53,614 nucleotides of DNA from JAFGRR01 sp964563855 (GTDB lineage: Bacteria; Planctomycetota; Phycisphaerae; UBA1845; Fen-1342), in the NCBI GenBank assembly GCA_964563855.1, contig CAZLYU010000022.1, forward strand, positions 1-53,614, given 5' to 3'. The translations under genes and the position numbers were made by a program. This document shows positions 42,160-50,878 of the stretch, piece after piece. The first letter of the stretch is position 1, and every line of letters begins with the position of its first letter. Under the pieces are notes generated by a model. That model did not search any database. It saw nothing but the letters and a program-made list of their open reading frames with translations, and had not been told where the DNA came from.

Positions 42160-43305
42160 CTACAAGCTCCCCTTGGCATAGACCTGGGCCAGACGTTCAC
42201 TCCGCAGCGCACGCATCTGTTGGTGGAACAACATGGGGCCATCTTGCCGCAGATAGTCGCGCACCCGCAAGTTGGTATCCTTGCCGATTCCGGCGTCCCC
42301 GCGCAGCGCCTGCTCCAGCATGTCGCCGATTGACTCGATCGCCGCGTCGCTGCCAAGCAGCGCCGCCATGATCCAGCGCTTCAGCGCCGTCAGCCGCATT
42401 TTGAGCACGGCGGGCGACTTGCCGGTTTCAATGTCGATGATCTCTTGGATGACGGCCTGGAGCGGCGGGCTCTTCGCGAACGCGTCCCAGGGTCGCGCGA
42501 GCACATCACTGTGCCGCGCGAGCGAGCCGATCATGGTGCGCATGGTGGTTTCGAACTGGTCGATGAAGTGCGACATCTCCACGAAGCTGTCAAAGAGGCG
42601 TTCGGCAGCCTGAACGGTCGGACGTTTCCCGCCAGGCGCGAGGGCGGGCTTGGCTCGTGCGAGACGATCCCACAAGTCGATGAGGAGCTGGTCCGCCTCG
42701 GCCGCCGTCGCGGCCTGCGCACCGACGGTCTTGACTTTGAGTCGTTCGATTTCGGCGTCTTTGTCGATGCGCACCTGGTTCACTTCATTCTGCAGTCGTT
42801 GGATTTCGTTGTTGAGCCGTCGTCGCTCTTCTTCGCTCGAGTCGAGCCGCTTGGTGTCGGACGCGGCGATCTCGGCTTTTTGCGCTTGGCGCTGGGCCAG
42901 CTCCAAGGCGTTCTCGAGCTCGTAAACGCGTTTGTCGCGTTGGGTCAGTTGGGCTTCTACGTCTTCGAGGCGCTGCTGCAGGCCCTTCAGTCGCTCGCGG
43001 CTTTCGCCAAACTGCTCTTTGGCGCTGGCCGCCTGGTCGCGCTCGGCTTTCAGCTGTTGCTGCGCATGGTCGAGTTCCGACTTCATTGCCCGGAGTTCGT
43101 CGTCGAGAACCGCTTTCTCCTCGGTCATCCGCGCGAGTCGCTTGGCGGCGCTGTCGCTGGCTTCGTTGGCGGAGCTCTGCTCGCTGAGCGCGTGTTCCGC
43201 AAGGTCGTCCAGCAGCGCCGCCAGGGCTCGGTAGCGCTCCGGCTCGGGCAATTGGCCCATCGCGCTGCGTAACGGCTTTAGAACGTCCGAGGCGGATTCT
43301 GACAT
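42160..43305 (-). CDS. Unknown coiled-coil protein in the T6SS operon
   Basis: A 381-residue soluble protein without signal peptide. Residues about 40-200 form a long coiled coil (EEKAVLDDELRAMKSELDHA, LEDVEAQLTQRDKRVYELEN). The rest, 205-381, is an alpha-helical globular domain with LLIDLWDRLARAKPALAPGG, FVEMSHFIDQFETTMRTMIG, LRPWDAFAKS-like text and LTALKRWIMAALLGSDAAIE. No TssA (ImpA), Fha or TagH signature was found. Position directly before tssJ and the zero-gap junction mark it as a T6SS subunit or regulator; a TssA-like organiser or a structural cap are possible. It is 70 bp downstream of the pseudokinase gene. Confidence 0.72.
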   Translation of the reverse strand: MSESASDVLKPLRSAMGQLPEPERYRALAALLDDLAEHALSEQSSANEASDSAAKRLARMTEEKAVLDDELRAMKSELDHAQQQLKAERDQAASAKEQFGESRERLKGLQQRLEDVEAQLTQRDKRVYELENALELAQRQAQKAEIAASDTKRLDSSEEERRRLNNEIQRLQNEVNQVRIDKDAEIERLKVKTVGAQAATAAEADQLLIDLWDRLARAKPALAPGGKRPTVQAAERLFDSFVEMSHFIDQFETTMRTMIGSLARHSDVLARPWDAFAKSPPLQAVIQEIIDIETGKSPAVLKMRLTALKRWIMAALLGSDAAIESIGDMLEQALRGDAGIGKDTNLRVRDYLRQDGPMLFHQQMRALRSERLAQVYAKGSL

Positions 43306-43375
43306 CGTTTTGGCTGCTTGCGCGAAAGACGACGGACTCGAGATCGCGAATCGTAAGCGACGAGAACACGTGAAT

Positions 43376-46300
43376 CTATGGCGATGACGGACCCGGCGCC
43401 ACCACGGGGCGCACGGCGGTCAAGCCTTCATTGTGATCGGCATTGTCCTGTCTTTGCTGCATGACCAGCGGGTTGGTGAGCCACGCGAGCCACTGCTCAT
43501 CGTTGGCGTTGGTCGGGGGGAGCGGAGGAAGACCAACGTCGCGACCGGCAATCTGAACAGTCGCGCCGCCACACACCCAGTGCGTCCCGTTGGGCGAGTC
43601 GGGGCCGTCAACCCACTCGAACTTTCCGCCGAGCCAGTTGCTATTGCGCCAGTCGTCTTTGCGCGATTGGCGGATCGTGAGCGCTGCAAGCAGCCACTCT
43701 TCGCGTGTGGGCAGCCGGGCGCCGGCTTCGCGAGCGATTCGCGTTGCGCTTTCATACGACGGCGCGTCGAGTGGCTGTTCCGCGACGTACAGCAGCCGCC
43801 ACGGCCGGTTGAGATCATCGGGGGTGATCGCGGCGGCGACCGACCGCACCGTCTGGTCTTGCGGTGGGGCGTGCACGAGCGTCCAGCGCTGGTCGCCGCG
43901 TCGTAGCCGAACGGGGTAGCCCGTGCTGGCGTCCGTCTCACCCTCAGCCGTGAATCCGTTTAGCCATGGCAGATCGTCAGCCCACGGCGGCGGGATCGTC
44001 ATGGGGAGGTTGGGATCGGCGTTGAGTTGCTGCATCTCCGCCGCGATCTGGTGAACGGTGGCGAGCGCGCCTTGCTGCACGGCTGCGGCCAGATCGGTCT
44101 GCAGTTGCTCGAGTCGGGCGAGCCTGGCCGCTTGCTCGCGAGCGTCGATGCCGCGCTCGACGGCGCTGGCGAGCTCGGCGAGTGCGACTTCGTTGTTCGC
44201 GTCGCTCGACCAAACGGAGCCCTGATTCGGCACGATGGCGTGACGCCACAACAGGCGGCGCTCGCCGGTCCAATCGGAGCCGCGCATTGCAACGGTGACG
44301 ACAAAGGGAAGATCAGGGCCGTTGGCTTCTGCAGGCGGCGGGGCAAGCGATATCGCGACAGCGTTTGGGTCGAGCGCGGCGGGCAGGGCGTCGCGTTCGG
44401 TGAGGACGAGTAGTTGCTTGATCAGCGGCGGCAGGTTTTCGCGATCGAGCGCGACCACCTGATCTTGAAGCGCCGCGACGCCCTCCGATCGAAAGCTGAT
44501 CGTGGCGACGCGTTCGAAACGCTCCACGTTGACGGGGTTCGCCCGCCATTGTGCCGCGCCCGTTTGCGGGTCGCACGTGCGTTGGAAGATCAGCGTCTCG
44601 GCTCCGATCGGGTTGCCGGCGACGAGGCGACTCAGCGCGAAGCGGAGCGCTTGCTGCTCATCCGCGACGGCGCCCGCAGACAGTCGCAGATCCGCCAAGC
44701 CGAGTTGCTGTGCTCGTTCGCCGACGATTTCCGTGTTGACCAGCAAACCGAGTTGCTCCTCAGACGGCTCGACGCGGTCCGGCTCGTCGGGTCGGCCGAG
44801 CACGGCGCGGCCTTCGGCGAGCAACGGAGCCGGCTCGAGTTCGCAGGGTGTGGATTGCGGCGTGGTCGCGGCGATCAGGTCCATGAAGGCGGCGGTGTTG
44901 TCGGGGCCGGCACGCCAGGTGACTTCGCCGCTCTGAGGATCGCAATCGCGGATGTATTGCAGTGTTGCGGCGGCGTCGGAACCGTTCGGGCCGCGGCTGA
45001 CGAGTTGAAACGTCAAGACCTGCGCGTCTGGATCAGCTTCGGCTAACTCCAGTGTCGCCCCTTGCAGCAGGTCGCCCTGTTCCGCGACGAGCTCGGGCGT
45101 CACCAGACGCGTCAGACGCTGCTGCGCCGACGCGGGTGAGACGACATTCGGCGCTCCCGACGACAACCGTTGTAGTCCCTCCTCGCGCAGGCGCGCCGCA
45201 TCGATTTCACAGATCGGCGGCGGCATTGGGGTCGGCGGCTCGGGTGTCGGGGGCGAAGACGCGGGAGACCAGACGAACGCGGCCGCCGCGGCGCCGAGCA
45301 GCAGGGCGCCGGCGCCGGCGCCGATCAGCCACTTTCCACTCGCGGCCTTCGGGGCGGCGGATGCTTCCAACACCACTCGCTGCGGATCACTGGCGGGCGA
45401 ACCGGCGACTTTTGTGAGGCGATCGATCGCCTCGGTCGGCAAGAGGAACGCGAGCTTCTCCGAACTCCATGGCGCGGCGAATGTCCACGGATCGCCGCCG
45501 GCTTCGACCGTAAAGGAGAGCGCGTCGATCGGCGACCGGATCGGCTTGGCTGGCGCCGCCGTGCACGCGCCGTGCTCGCCAAGCCACGCGTTGATGTTCT
45601 CCGTTAGTCCGCGACGAAAGCTCTCCTGGGCTTGCAAGACCGACTTGTTTGCCTGGCTCGTCGCGCGTGAAACGTCGAACCGCACCGCCACATCATCAAG
45701 CGCGTCGCACGTCACTTCGGCGTCGATGAGCGGGAGCGACTGGTCGGCATGCACGCTGGCGAGAGACACCTCCGCCGGACCGCTCAGGGATTGCGGAAGC
45801 TCGTTGTTGCTGGTTGCGGCTGGCGTGAACACGACGCGCAGTGCTCCGGCCAACTCGCCGACGCGCGACAACTGCGTCGCGATCGCTTCACGCGCGCGCT
45901 CGGCGGCCCGCCGCACGGCGAGGTCACGCGCGAACGCGAAGAATTGCTGCAACTCAGCGACGCGCCATGCGAGCCGATCGGCGTCCCATGTCAGCGACAG
46001 GTCGTCGTGGGCGTCCTCGCCAACCGCTTCGCTCAGCAGGGTCATCCGCGCGACCGTCTCGCGGGTGGGCTGCTCGAGCTCAGCCTGCGCGGTGAGTCCG
46101 CGGAAGACTGAGCGGCGCCACGGCTCGACGAGGGCATCGAGGGCGGCTTGCTGGAGGTTGGCGATCAACGTGGGCAGTTCGCGGCGCGCGACCTCCGCGA
46201 GTGTTGCGGGGTCGCGGGTCAACTCGAGCCCATCGTCGGTCGCTCGGAACTCGGCGCTGCCCAGCACGACACTCTGGCTCGAGGACGCCGCAGGGCCCGC

Positions 46301-48109
46301 CACGGTGAGGGTCACTTCCGTGCGGCCATCGCTGTCGGACGACTCCGGCCCCCAAACGAACGCACCGACCCCCACCGACAACGCGGTCGACGGGACGAAC
46401 GGTTCGACCTCCAGAAGGGCGGGTTCGAGCGCGGCGGCCAGCGTGGCTTGCACCTGAGCGGCGTACTCGTTCAGCTTGTCGTCAAGCCGCGTCGCGATGC
46501 CGTTGTGCGCGCGCTCGCGGAGTTCGGCGGCTTCCGCGGCGCCGTTTTCGGGCCAGTGTTCGACTTCCGGCGGCTGCTCGAGATGCGTGAACAGCGCGTT
46601 CCAGCGGGCCTCTTGCGCTATGGATCGGGCTTCGACCAGCCAACGCTCGACGACCGCGTGCTGTCGCTCCCGCTCGGCGCGCTGCGCTTCGAGCGCCCGG
46701 CGATGCTCGTCGTATGCGGCGCGCGCTTCGTCGACGAGCGCGGCGACCTCGTCGGGCATGGTTCCCGCCCCCATCGGGGTGCGCTGTAGCAGCCGCTGCA
46801 CTTGCTTCCATTGCTTGGCGTCGAGCGCGCGGCGCAACTCGGCGCCCCACGCTTCGACTTCGCGACGAAATTGAAACGCTTGAACCTGCGCCAGCAGCGG
46901 AGGCAGGGCGGCAACGACATCCGCAGGTTGCGCGTCGGCCGGGGGCGCCGCGGCATGAAGCGACAACGCCGCCTCTGCATCGGCGCGGTCGATGGCGTCG
47001 CTGAGTCGTTTGAGCCAGCGACGGGAGTCGTCATACGTCGCTTCGAGCTCGGCACGTTTCGCCTCTGCGGCGATCAGCGCTTCGGCGCGCTTCACCAATT
47101 CATCGACCCGCGACGCCGTCTGCGGCGAAGGGAAGGGATCGGTCGGTCGGGCGTCCAGGCGTTTGGCCGTAGCCGTGGTGTCCTCCGCGGCCAGCGCTTG
47201 GCTGACGCCGTCGATCCAGCGACGCCAACTGATCCCAGCGGTTTCGGCGGCGTCGTCGACGAAGGGCGACAGCGCTGCAATGACCTTGGTGGCTGAGAGC
47301 CGGTCGGCGGGCGATCGCGCCAGCAGGCCCTCCAACAAGCCGCAAAGCACTTGCGTCGCGGGCTCCTCCGCTTCGAGCAGATCGGATCGTTCAAGTTGGG
47401 CCGGAAGCTCGTAACTCATCATCTCGGCGGTGTCGACCAGCCGATGGGCCCCGGGCATGACGTAGAGGTAGGGGTGCCGGTGCTCGGCCAGCAGAAACAT
47501 GACCATGCCGAGCGCGATCAGGTCTGAACCCGGCTCGAACGAGGCGAGCGCGCCGGAGCTGAACTTCTCGGGATCAACGAACGCGCACAGGCGATCGTCG
47601 CGGTCCGCCGTGGCGTCGCACACTTCCCACACCGCGGCGTCGTCGCGATAGTCGCAGGCGAGATGGATGTAGGCATCCGGGCCTAGTGCGGCGCACACCG
47701 CGGGGGCGACGCCGAAGTCGGTGAGTACGAGCCGCCCGTCAGCGTCGCGCACGAAGACGGCGGGGCACACGCCGCCGTGTACGGTCGGGGCGCCCGACTG
47801 ACTGGCGTGGGCGGCGGCGAGTGCATCGGCGGCGGCGTGAAGCACGTTGACCAGTTCATGCGGCTCGCGCGGTGCGATGGCGGGTTCGTAGAGCGGGGCG
47901 GTGGGCGTGAGTGGTTCGATGGGCGCGTGGGTGAACCAGAACGCGCGGTCATCTTCTTTGAGCGTGGGATCGAGCGTGAGGATGCGCGTGGAGCGCGCCG
48001 CGAGTTGCGCCTGGCGCTCGGCCGCGGACGCGAGCGCGTCGCGCAGCGTTCGCATCCGCTCCCCGTCGAGGTCTTGAGGCTTGAGAATCGTACGTTTGGT
48101 CGCCGGCAT
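43376..48109 (-). CDS. Large membrane pseudokinase with C-terminal SUMF1-like region, head of the T6SS operon
   Basis: A 1577-residue protein. The N-terminal 280 residues resemble a protein kinase fold but lack the glycine loop and the ATP-binding Lys region; the catalytic loop reads VHGGVCPAVFV (His 111, with Gly-Gly instead of Arg-Asp), while LTDFGVAP (DFG 131-133) is kept. So it is probably a pseudokinase. A long helical part follows (residues 330-560 with repeated ELRRALDAKQWKQVQRLLQR-type helices), then beta domains and a transmembrane helix near 925-945 (LIGAGAGALLLGAAAAAFVW). After it come two repeats, each opening with Cys-Glu and ending CDPQ(S/T)G...WRA-P-N. The C-terminal 120 residues look like SUMF1/FGE (RLPTREEWLLAAL, FEWVDGP, VCGGATVQIAGR). 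It may be a PpkA/Fha-type sensor of the envelope. Confidence 0.8.
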   Translation of the reverse strand: MPATKRTILKPQDLDGERMRTLRDALASAAERQAQLAARSTRILTLDPTLKEDDRAFWFTHAPIEPLTPTAPLYEPAIAPREPHELVNVLHAAADALAAAHASQSGAPTVHGGVCPAVFVRDADGRLVLTDFGVAPAVCAALGPDAYIHLACDYRDDAAVWEVCDATADRDDRLCAFVDPEKFSSGALASFEPGSDLIALGMVMFLLAEHRHPYLYVMPGAHRLVDTAEMMSYELPAQLERSDLLEAEEPATQVLCGLLEGLLARSPADRLSATKVIAALSPFVDDAAETAGISWRRWIDGVSQALAAEDTTATAKRLDARPTDPFPSPQTASRVDELVKRAEALIAAEAKRAELEATYDDSRRWLKRLSDAIDRADAEAALSLHAAAPPADAQPADVVAALPPLLAQVQAFQFRREVEAWGAELRRALDAKQWKQVQRLLQRTPMGAGTMPDEVAALVDEARAAYDEHRRALEAQRAERERQHAVVERWLVEARSIAQEARWNALFTHLEQPPEVEHWPENGAAEAAELRERAHNGIATRLDDKLNEYAAQVQATLAAALEPALLEVEPFVPSTALSVGVGAFVWGPESSDSDGRTEVTLTVAGPAASSSQSVVLGSAEFRATDDGLELTRDPATLAEVARRELPTLIANLQQAALDALVEPWRRSVFRGLTAQAELEQPTRETVARMTLLSEAVGEDAHDDLSLTWDADRLAWRVAELQQFFAFARDLAVRRAAERAREAIATQLSRVGELAGALRVVFTPAATSNNELPQSLSGPAEVSLASVHADQSLPLIDAEVTCDALDDVAVRFDVSRATSQANKSVLQAQESFRRGLTENINAWLGEHGACTAAPAKPIRSPIDALSFTVEAGGDPWTFAAPWSSEKLAFLLPTEAIDRLTKVAGSPASDPQRVVLEASAAPKAASGKWLIGAGAGALLLGAAAAAFVWSPASSPPTPEPPTPMPPPICEIDAARLREEGLQRLSSGAPNVVSPASAQQRLTRLVTPELVAEQGDLLQGATLELAEADPDAQVLTFQLVSRGPNGSDAAATLQYIRDCDPQSGEVTWRAGPDNTAAFMDLIAATTPQSTPCELEPAPLLAEGRAVLGRPDEPDRVEPSEEQLGLLVNTEIVGERAQQLGLADLRLSAGAVADEQQALRFALSRLVAGNPIGAETLIFQRTCDPQTGAAQWRANPVNVERFERVATISFRSEGVAALQDQVVALDRENLPPLIKQLLVLTERDALPAALDPNAVAISLAPPPAEANGPDLPFVVTVAMRGSDWTGERRLLWRHAIVPNQGSVWSSDANNEVALAELASAVERGIDAREQAARLARLEQLQTDLAAAVQQGALATVHQIAAEMQQLNADPNLPMTIPPPWADDLPWLNGFTAEGETDASTGYPVRLRRGDQRWTLVHAPPQDQTVRSVAAAITPDDLNRPWRLLYVAEQPLDAPSYESATRIAREAGARLPTREEWLLAALTIRQSRKDDWRNSNWLGGKFEWVDGPDSPNGTHWVCGGATVQIAGRDVGLPPLPPTNANDEQWLAWLTNPLVMQQRQDNADHNEGLTAVRPVVAPGPSSP

Positions 48110-48142
48110 GCAGCCTCAAAGTCCCACGCCCCTGCGGGTGGC

Positions 48143-48171
48143 ATTCTCAAAGCCGCGGGCGGGCATTGCAA
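48143..48171 (-). promoter_or_regulatory. Possible promoter of the T6SS operon
   Basis: On the minus strand TTGCAA (48171-48166), 17 bp and GAGAAT (48148-48143) form a weak promoter. The predicted mRNA start near 48136 gives a 27-nt leader containing GAGG before the pseudokinase ATG. Confidence 0.35.
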
Positions 48172-48186
48172 CCACGCGCAGTTTGG

Positions 48187-48215
48187 TTGACAGTGGTCGG
48201 CGCGGGTGCTAGTGT
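48187..48215 (+). promoter_or_regulatory. Promoter of the rightward surface gene cluster
   Basis: A perfect -35 TTGACA (48187-48192) is followed at 17 bp by TAGTGT (48210-48215), with TG one base before it (extended -10). The predicted leader to the first small ORF is about 66 nt. It is divergent from the T6SS operon promoter, which lies only about 20 bp away. Confidence 0.6.
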
Positions 48216-48287
48216 CGCGCGCGGTTGGGTCGTGCGCGATGCGTGGCGTCGCGCTTTTCTCGAGGACAATATTAGGCAGGGGCGCCA

Positions 48288-48494
48288 ATGCGCTACAGCA
48301 GGGTGAAACACTGGGCGGCGGTCGTGTGCTCCGGCGGGATCGTGATGCAGTTCGGTTGCCCCGGCTTGGGGCAAGACCTCGGCGTTACGCAGAACACGAT
48401 TTTGAATTCAATTGTCTTCCCACAGATTGCCGGCGTTGTCTCTGACACGCTGTTCTTCATCCTTGACAACGCGTTCGTTCGGCTAACCACCTGA
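48288..48494 (+). CDS. Small exported protein, first of a pair
   Basis: A 68-residue protein of unknown family. The N-terminal region is signal-like (WAAVVCSGGIVMQFGC) with a lipobox-like ending at Cys 24, though the residue pattern before Cys is poor. The rest (LNSIVFPQIAGVVSDTLFFI) is hydrophobic and could lie in or on a membrane. AGGCAGGGG precedes the ATG and a strong promoter lies about 70 bp upstream. It has codon use like its neighbours. It resembles the next gene in size and layout rather than in clear sequence. Confidence 0.68.
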   Translation: MRYSRVKHWAAVVCSGGIVMQFGCPGLGQDLGVTQNTILNSIVFPQIAGVVSDTLFFILDNAFVRLTT

Positions 48495-48523
48495 GAGGCG
48501 ATCTCAGCCGAGGAGCCTGCCCG

Positions 48524-48715
48524 ATGTCCATGTATTACCGCTGCCTGCTTCGTACGACGCCGCTGATGGGAACGCTGTTCTTCGGAGGCTGCTTCACCAG
48601 CGCACAACTGGTTGACTTCGGGCGCACCGAGGTCGCGCGGGTGATTTCGAGCCTGGCTGGCCAGTTGACGCAGCTGTTTCTGCAAGGCGCCTTGAACGCC
48701 ACCCCCGGCGTTTAG
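48524..48715 (+). CDS. Small exported protein, second of a pair
   Basis: A 63-residue protein. It has a short signal-like segment ending in Cys (LMGTLFFGGC, Cys 23) and a C-terminal helix (VARVISSLAGQLTQLFLQGA) that looks amphipathic to hydrophobic, as in its upstream neighbour. GAGGAG 9-10 bp before the ATG shows it is translated. It lies 29 bp after the first small gene and 31 bp before the barrel gene, so all three are probably one operon. A small lipoprotein helper for the barrel protein is possible but unproven. Confidence 0.68.
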   Translation: MSMYYRCLLRTTPLMGTLFFGGCFTSAQLVDFGRTEVARVISSLAGQLTQLFLQGALNATPGV

Positions 48716-48746
48716 GGCCATCGGTCGCGACGGAGCGCCGCCCTCG

Positions 48747-50795
48747 ATGACGACGAAGAGCTTACGCGTGATAGTCGCGATGTTGGCGACGGCGGCGTGC
48801 GTTGAGCCGCTGTCGGCGCAGCCCAGCAACGCCGAGCCGGCGGAGAGCACGCTTCTGCAGCTCAACCGCGGCATCTACCTTTACCTCGACCGCGACCTGG
48901 AAGGGGCGCGCGAGGTCTTTCGCGAGATCCGAACGTCTGACGCCGAGAGCCCGCTCGCGGTCACCAGTACGTACTACCTGGGGTTGATCGCGCTGGAGGA
49001 GGGGCTGCGAAACTCGACCATCGCGACGGATGCGGCCCTGAATCGAGATGAAGCCGCCGCGAAGCGCGAAACCGCGGTTACGCAAGCGGCGCTGCGTGAA
49101 GCGAACGAGGAGTTCGCGGCGCAGCAACGCATTGCGAGCGAGGCGGCGGAGGCGGCGTCTGAGCGTTTCGATGAAGCGCGGCAATTGTTCAGCGAGATCT
49201 ACGGCCGGGATGTTGACCGTGAGACGCAGATGGTGACGGCGGCGCTGCTGCTGGGCATCGCGCAGCTTGCGAGTGACGCCGGCAAGCCGGCGCGTGAGGC
49301 GCTGCTGCTTTCTCAACAGGCTGAGGAAGTGTTGCTGCGGTACTGCACGCAGACCGACATCGGCGCGACCGATCGCTTTGGGTACTTCTATCTGGCGGTC
49401 GCCCAGTATCGCCTGGTCGGCCTGTATCGCGACGTGGGGCAGGGCGGCGCCGGCGGCGCCGCGTTGGCTAACGCAGAGCGCAATCTGGCCAAGGCGCGCG
49501 AGTTGGCGTTGGCGGACGCGGAAGCCGGGCGGATCGAAGAAGAGAACGGGCGCGAGTTCGAGACCGTGGTCGTCTACTACGAGGCGCTGGTTTCGCTGCT
49601 CAAACGCGACTTCCGTGACAGCGCCGCCAAGCTTTCACTGGTGGTCGACCGATTGCCGCCGAACAAACTGCGCATCAACGCGCAGGCGATTCTCGAGCGC
49701 ATCAACGTTATCGAAACGACGTCGCCCAACCCGCTGACACTGCCCGTGCCGGAGCCGATCGGGCCGTGGGAGATCACCGGGCGGTTAAGCATCGGTAACA
49801 ACTATGACACGAACGTGATTCTGCTCGGGCGTGATACGGCGTTGCCGCTCGCGTTTCAAAAGAATGACGACTATCAGTTCATGCTCGAGTTCGACGCGGA
49901 TGTGTCGCGCTACTGGGATGAGCTGTCATCGCCCATCGGCGGGCGAAGCCTGATCATGGGCCTGGGCGGCGGAACGACGAACTTCTGGCAGCCGGAGATT
50001 TCCGAGTTCGACTTGAACCAGTATCGCGGGCGGGCGTTCGTGAACTGGCAGGCGTTCACAGACCTCTATCTGGGCGTTGATTACGAGTATTCGTACACCC
50101 AGCTCGGACACGAACCCTTCATCTCGAGCAATCGAATCACGCCGTCAGTCTCGTATCAGTGGCGCCGCACGCCGGGCAATCCTGATTCGCGTCAGGTTGG
50201 CCGCACCGACGTCTATTACGTCTTTGATGACCGCAATTACCTCGAGGTGCTGGACGAACGGGCGCTCGACCGAGATGGGACGTATCAGATCATCGGCCTG
50301 CAGCACACGTTCTACATTCAGCAGGCGCGGGATCTGTGGAACAACTACTACGCTGGCGACGGCGCGGCTGAGGCCCCGTACTTCGGCGACGATTGGCTCC
50401 GCGCCCGACTGGGCTACGCTTATCGCGACGAGCGCACGCGCGGCACGGAGTTCGACCTGCGCGGCCACTCCATTCTCTGGGGCGCCTATGTGCCGCTGCC
50501 GCGCCGCTTCGGCCTTGAACTCGAGGGTGAGTTCGCCTGGTCGGACTACAGCGGCGGCAGCATCTTCGACTACGAAGGGAAGGAACGGTTCGAGTTCCTC
50601 CATCGGTACGAGCTCGGTGTGCTCTACTGGATCAAGCGGCGCGGCGAAGACCCATTGCTGCGCACCCTGGAGGTCATGGTGCGCGGCGGCGTCGAGTTGG
50701 TCATTCAAGACGCGAACATTTGGAACCGCCTCGGCGAGGATATCTACGAGTACACCCGCGCGATCTACGGCGTGCGACTCGAGGTAGGCTTCTAA
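48747..50795 (+). CDS. Outer-membrane protein: helical repeat N-terminus and C-terminal beta-barrel
   Basis: A 682-residue protein. The signal peptide ends PLSA-Q (about residue 24). Residues 30-310 are helical and TPR-like (LLQLNRGIYLYLDRDLEGAR, AVAQYRLVGLYRDVGQGGAG). From about 335 to the end the sequence alternates strands and turns rich in Tyr, Trp, Arg (LEFDADVSRYWDELSSPIGG, FVNWQAFTDLYLGVDYEYSY, LRGHSILWGAYVPLPRRFGL), ending in Phe, as outer-membrane barrels do. The arrangement (TPR then 14-strand-like barrel) resembles surface-lipoprotein assembly (SLAM/DUF560) proteins. It may export or anchor the neighbouring adhesin. It is followed after 83 bp by the FecR-like gene. Confidence 0.8.
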   Translation: MTTKSLRVIVAMLATAACVEPLSAQPSNAEPAESTLLQLNRGIYLYLDRDLEGAREVFREIRTSDAESPLAVTSTYYLGLIALEEGLRNSTIATDAALNRDEAAAKRETAVTQAALREANEEFAAQQRIASEAAEAASERFDEARQLFSEIYGRDVDRETQMVTAALLLGIAQLASDAGKPAREALLLSQQAEEVLLRYCTQTDIGATDRFGYFYLAVAQYRLVGLYRDVGQGGAGGAALANAERNLAKARELALADAEAGRIEEENGREFETVVVYYEALVSLLKRDFRDSAAKLSLVVDRLPPNKLRINAQAILERINVIETTSPNPLTLPVPEPIGPWEITGRLSIGNNYDTNVILLGRDTALPLAFQKNDDYQFMLEFDADVSRYWDELSSPIGGRSLIMGLGGGTTNFWQPEISEFDLNQYRGRAFVNWQAFTDLYLGVDYEYSYTQLGHEPFISSNRITPSVSYQWRRTPGNPDSRQVGRTDVYYVFDDRNYLEVLDERALDRDGTYQIIGLQHTFYIQQARDLWNNYYAGDGAAEAPYFGDDWLRARLGYAYRDERTRGTEFDLRGHSILWGAYVPLPRRFGLELEGEFAWSDYSGGSIFDYEGKERFEFLHRYELGVLYWIKRRGEDPLLRTLEVMVRGGVELVIQDANIWNRLGEDIYEYTRAIYGVRLEVGF

Positions 50796-50878
50796 ACGAC
50801 AGTGCTTGCAGGCGCGCGGCGAAGGAGCGACGGCCAGCGCCGTCGCGACCGCCGCGTATCGAGGAAGGTGAGGTTGCC

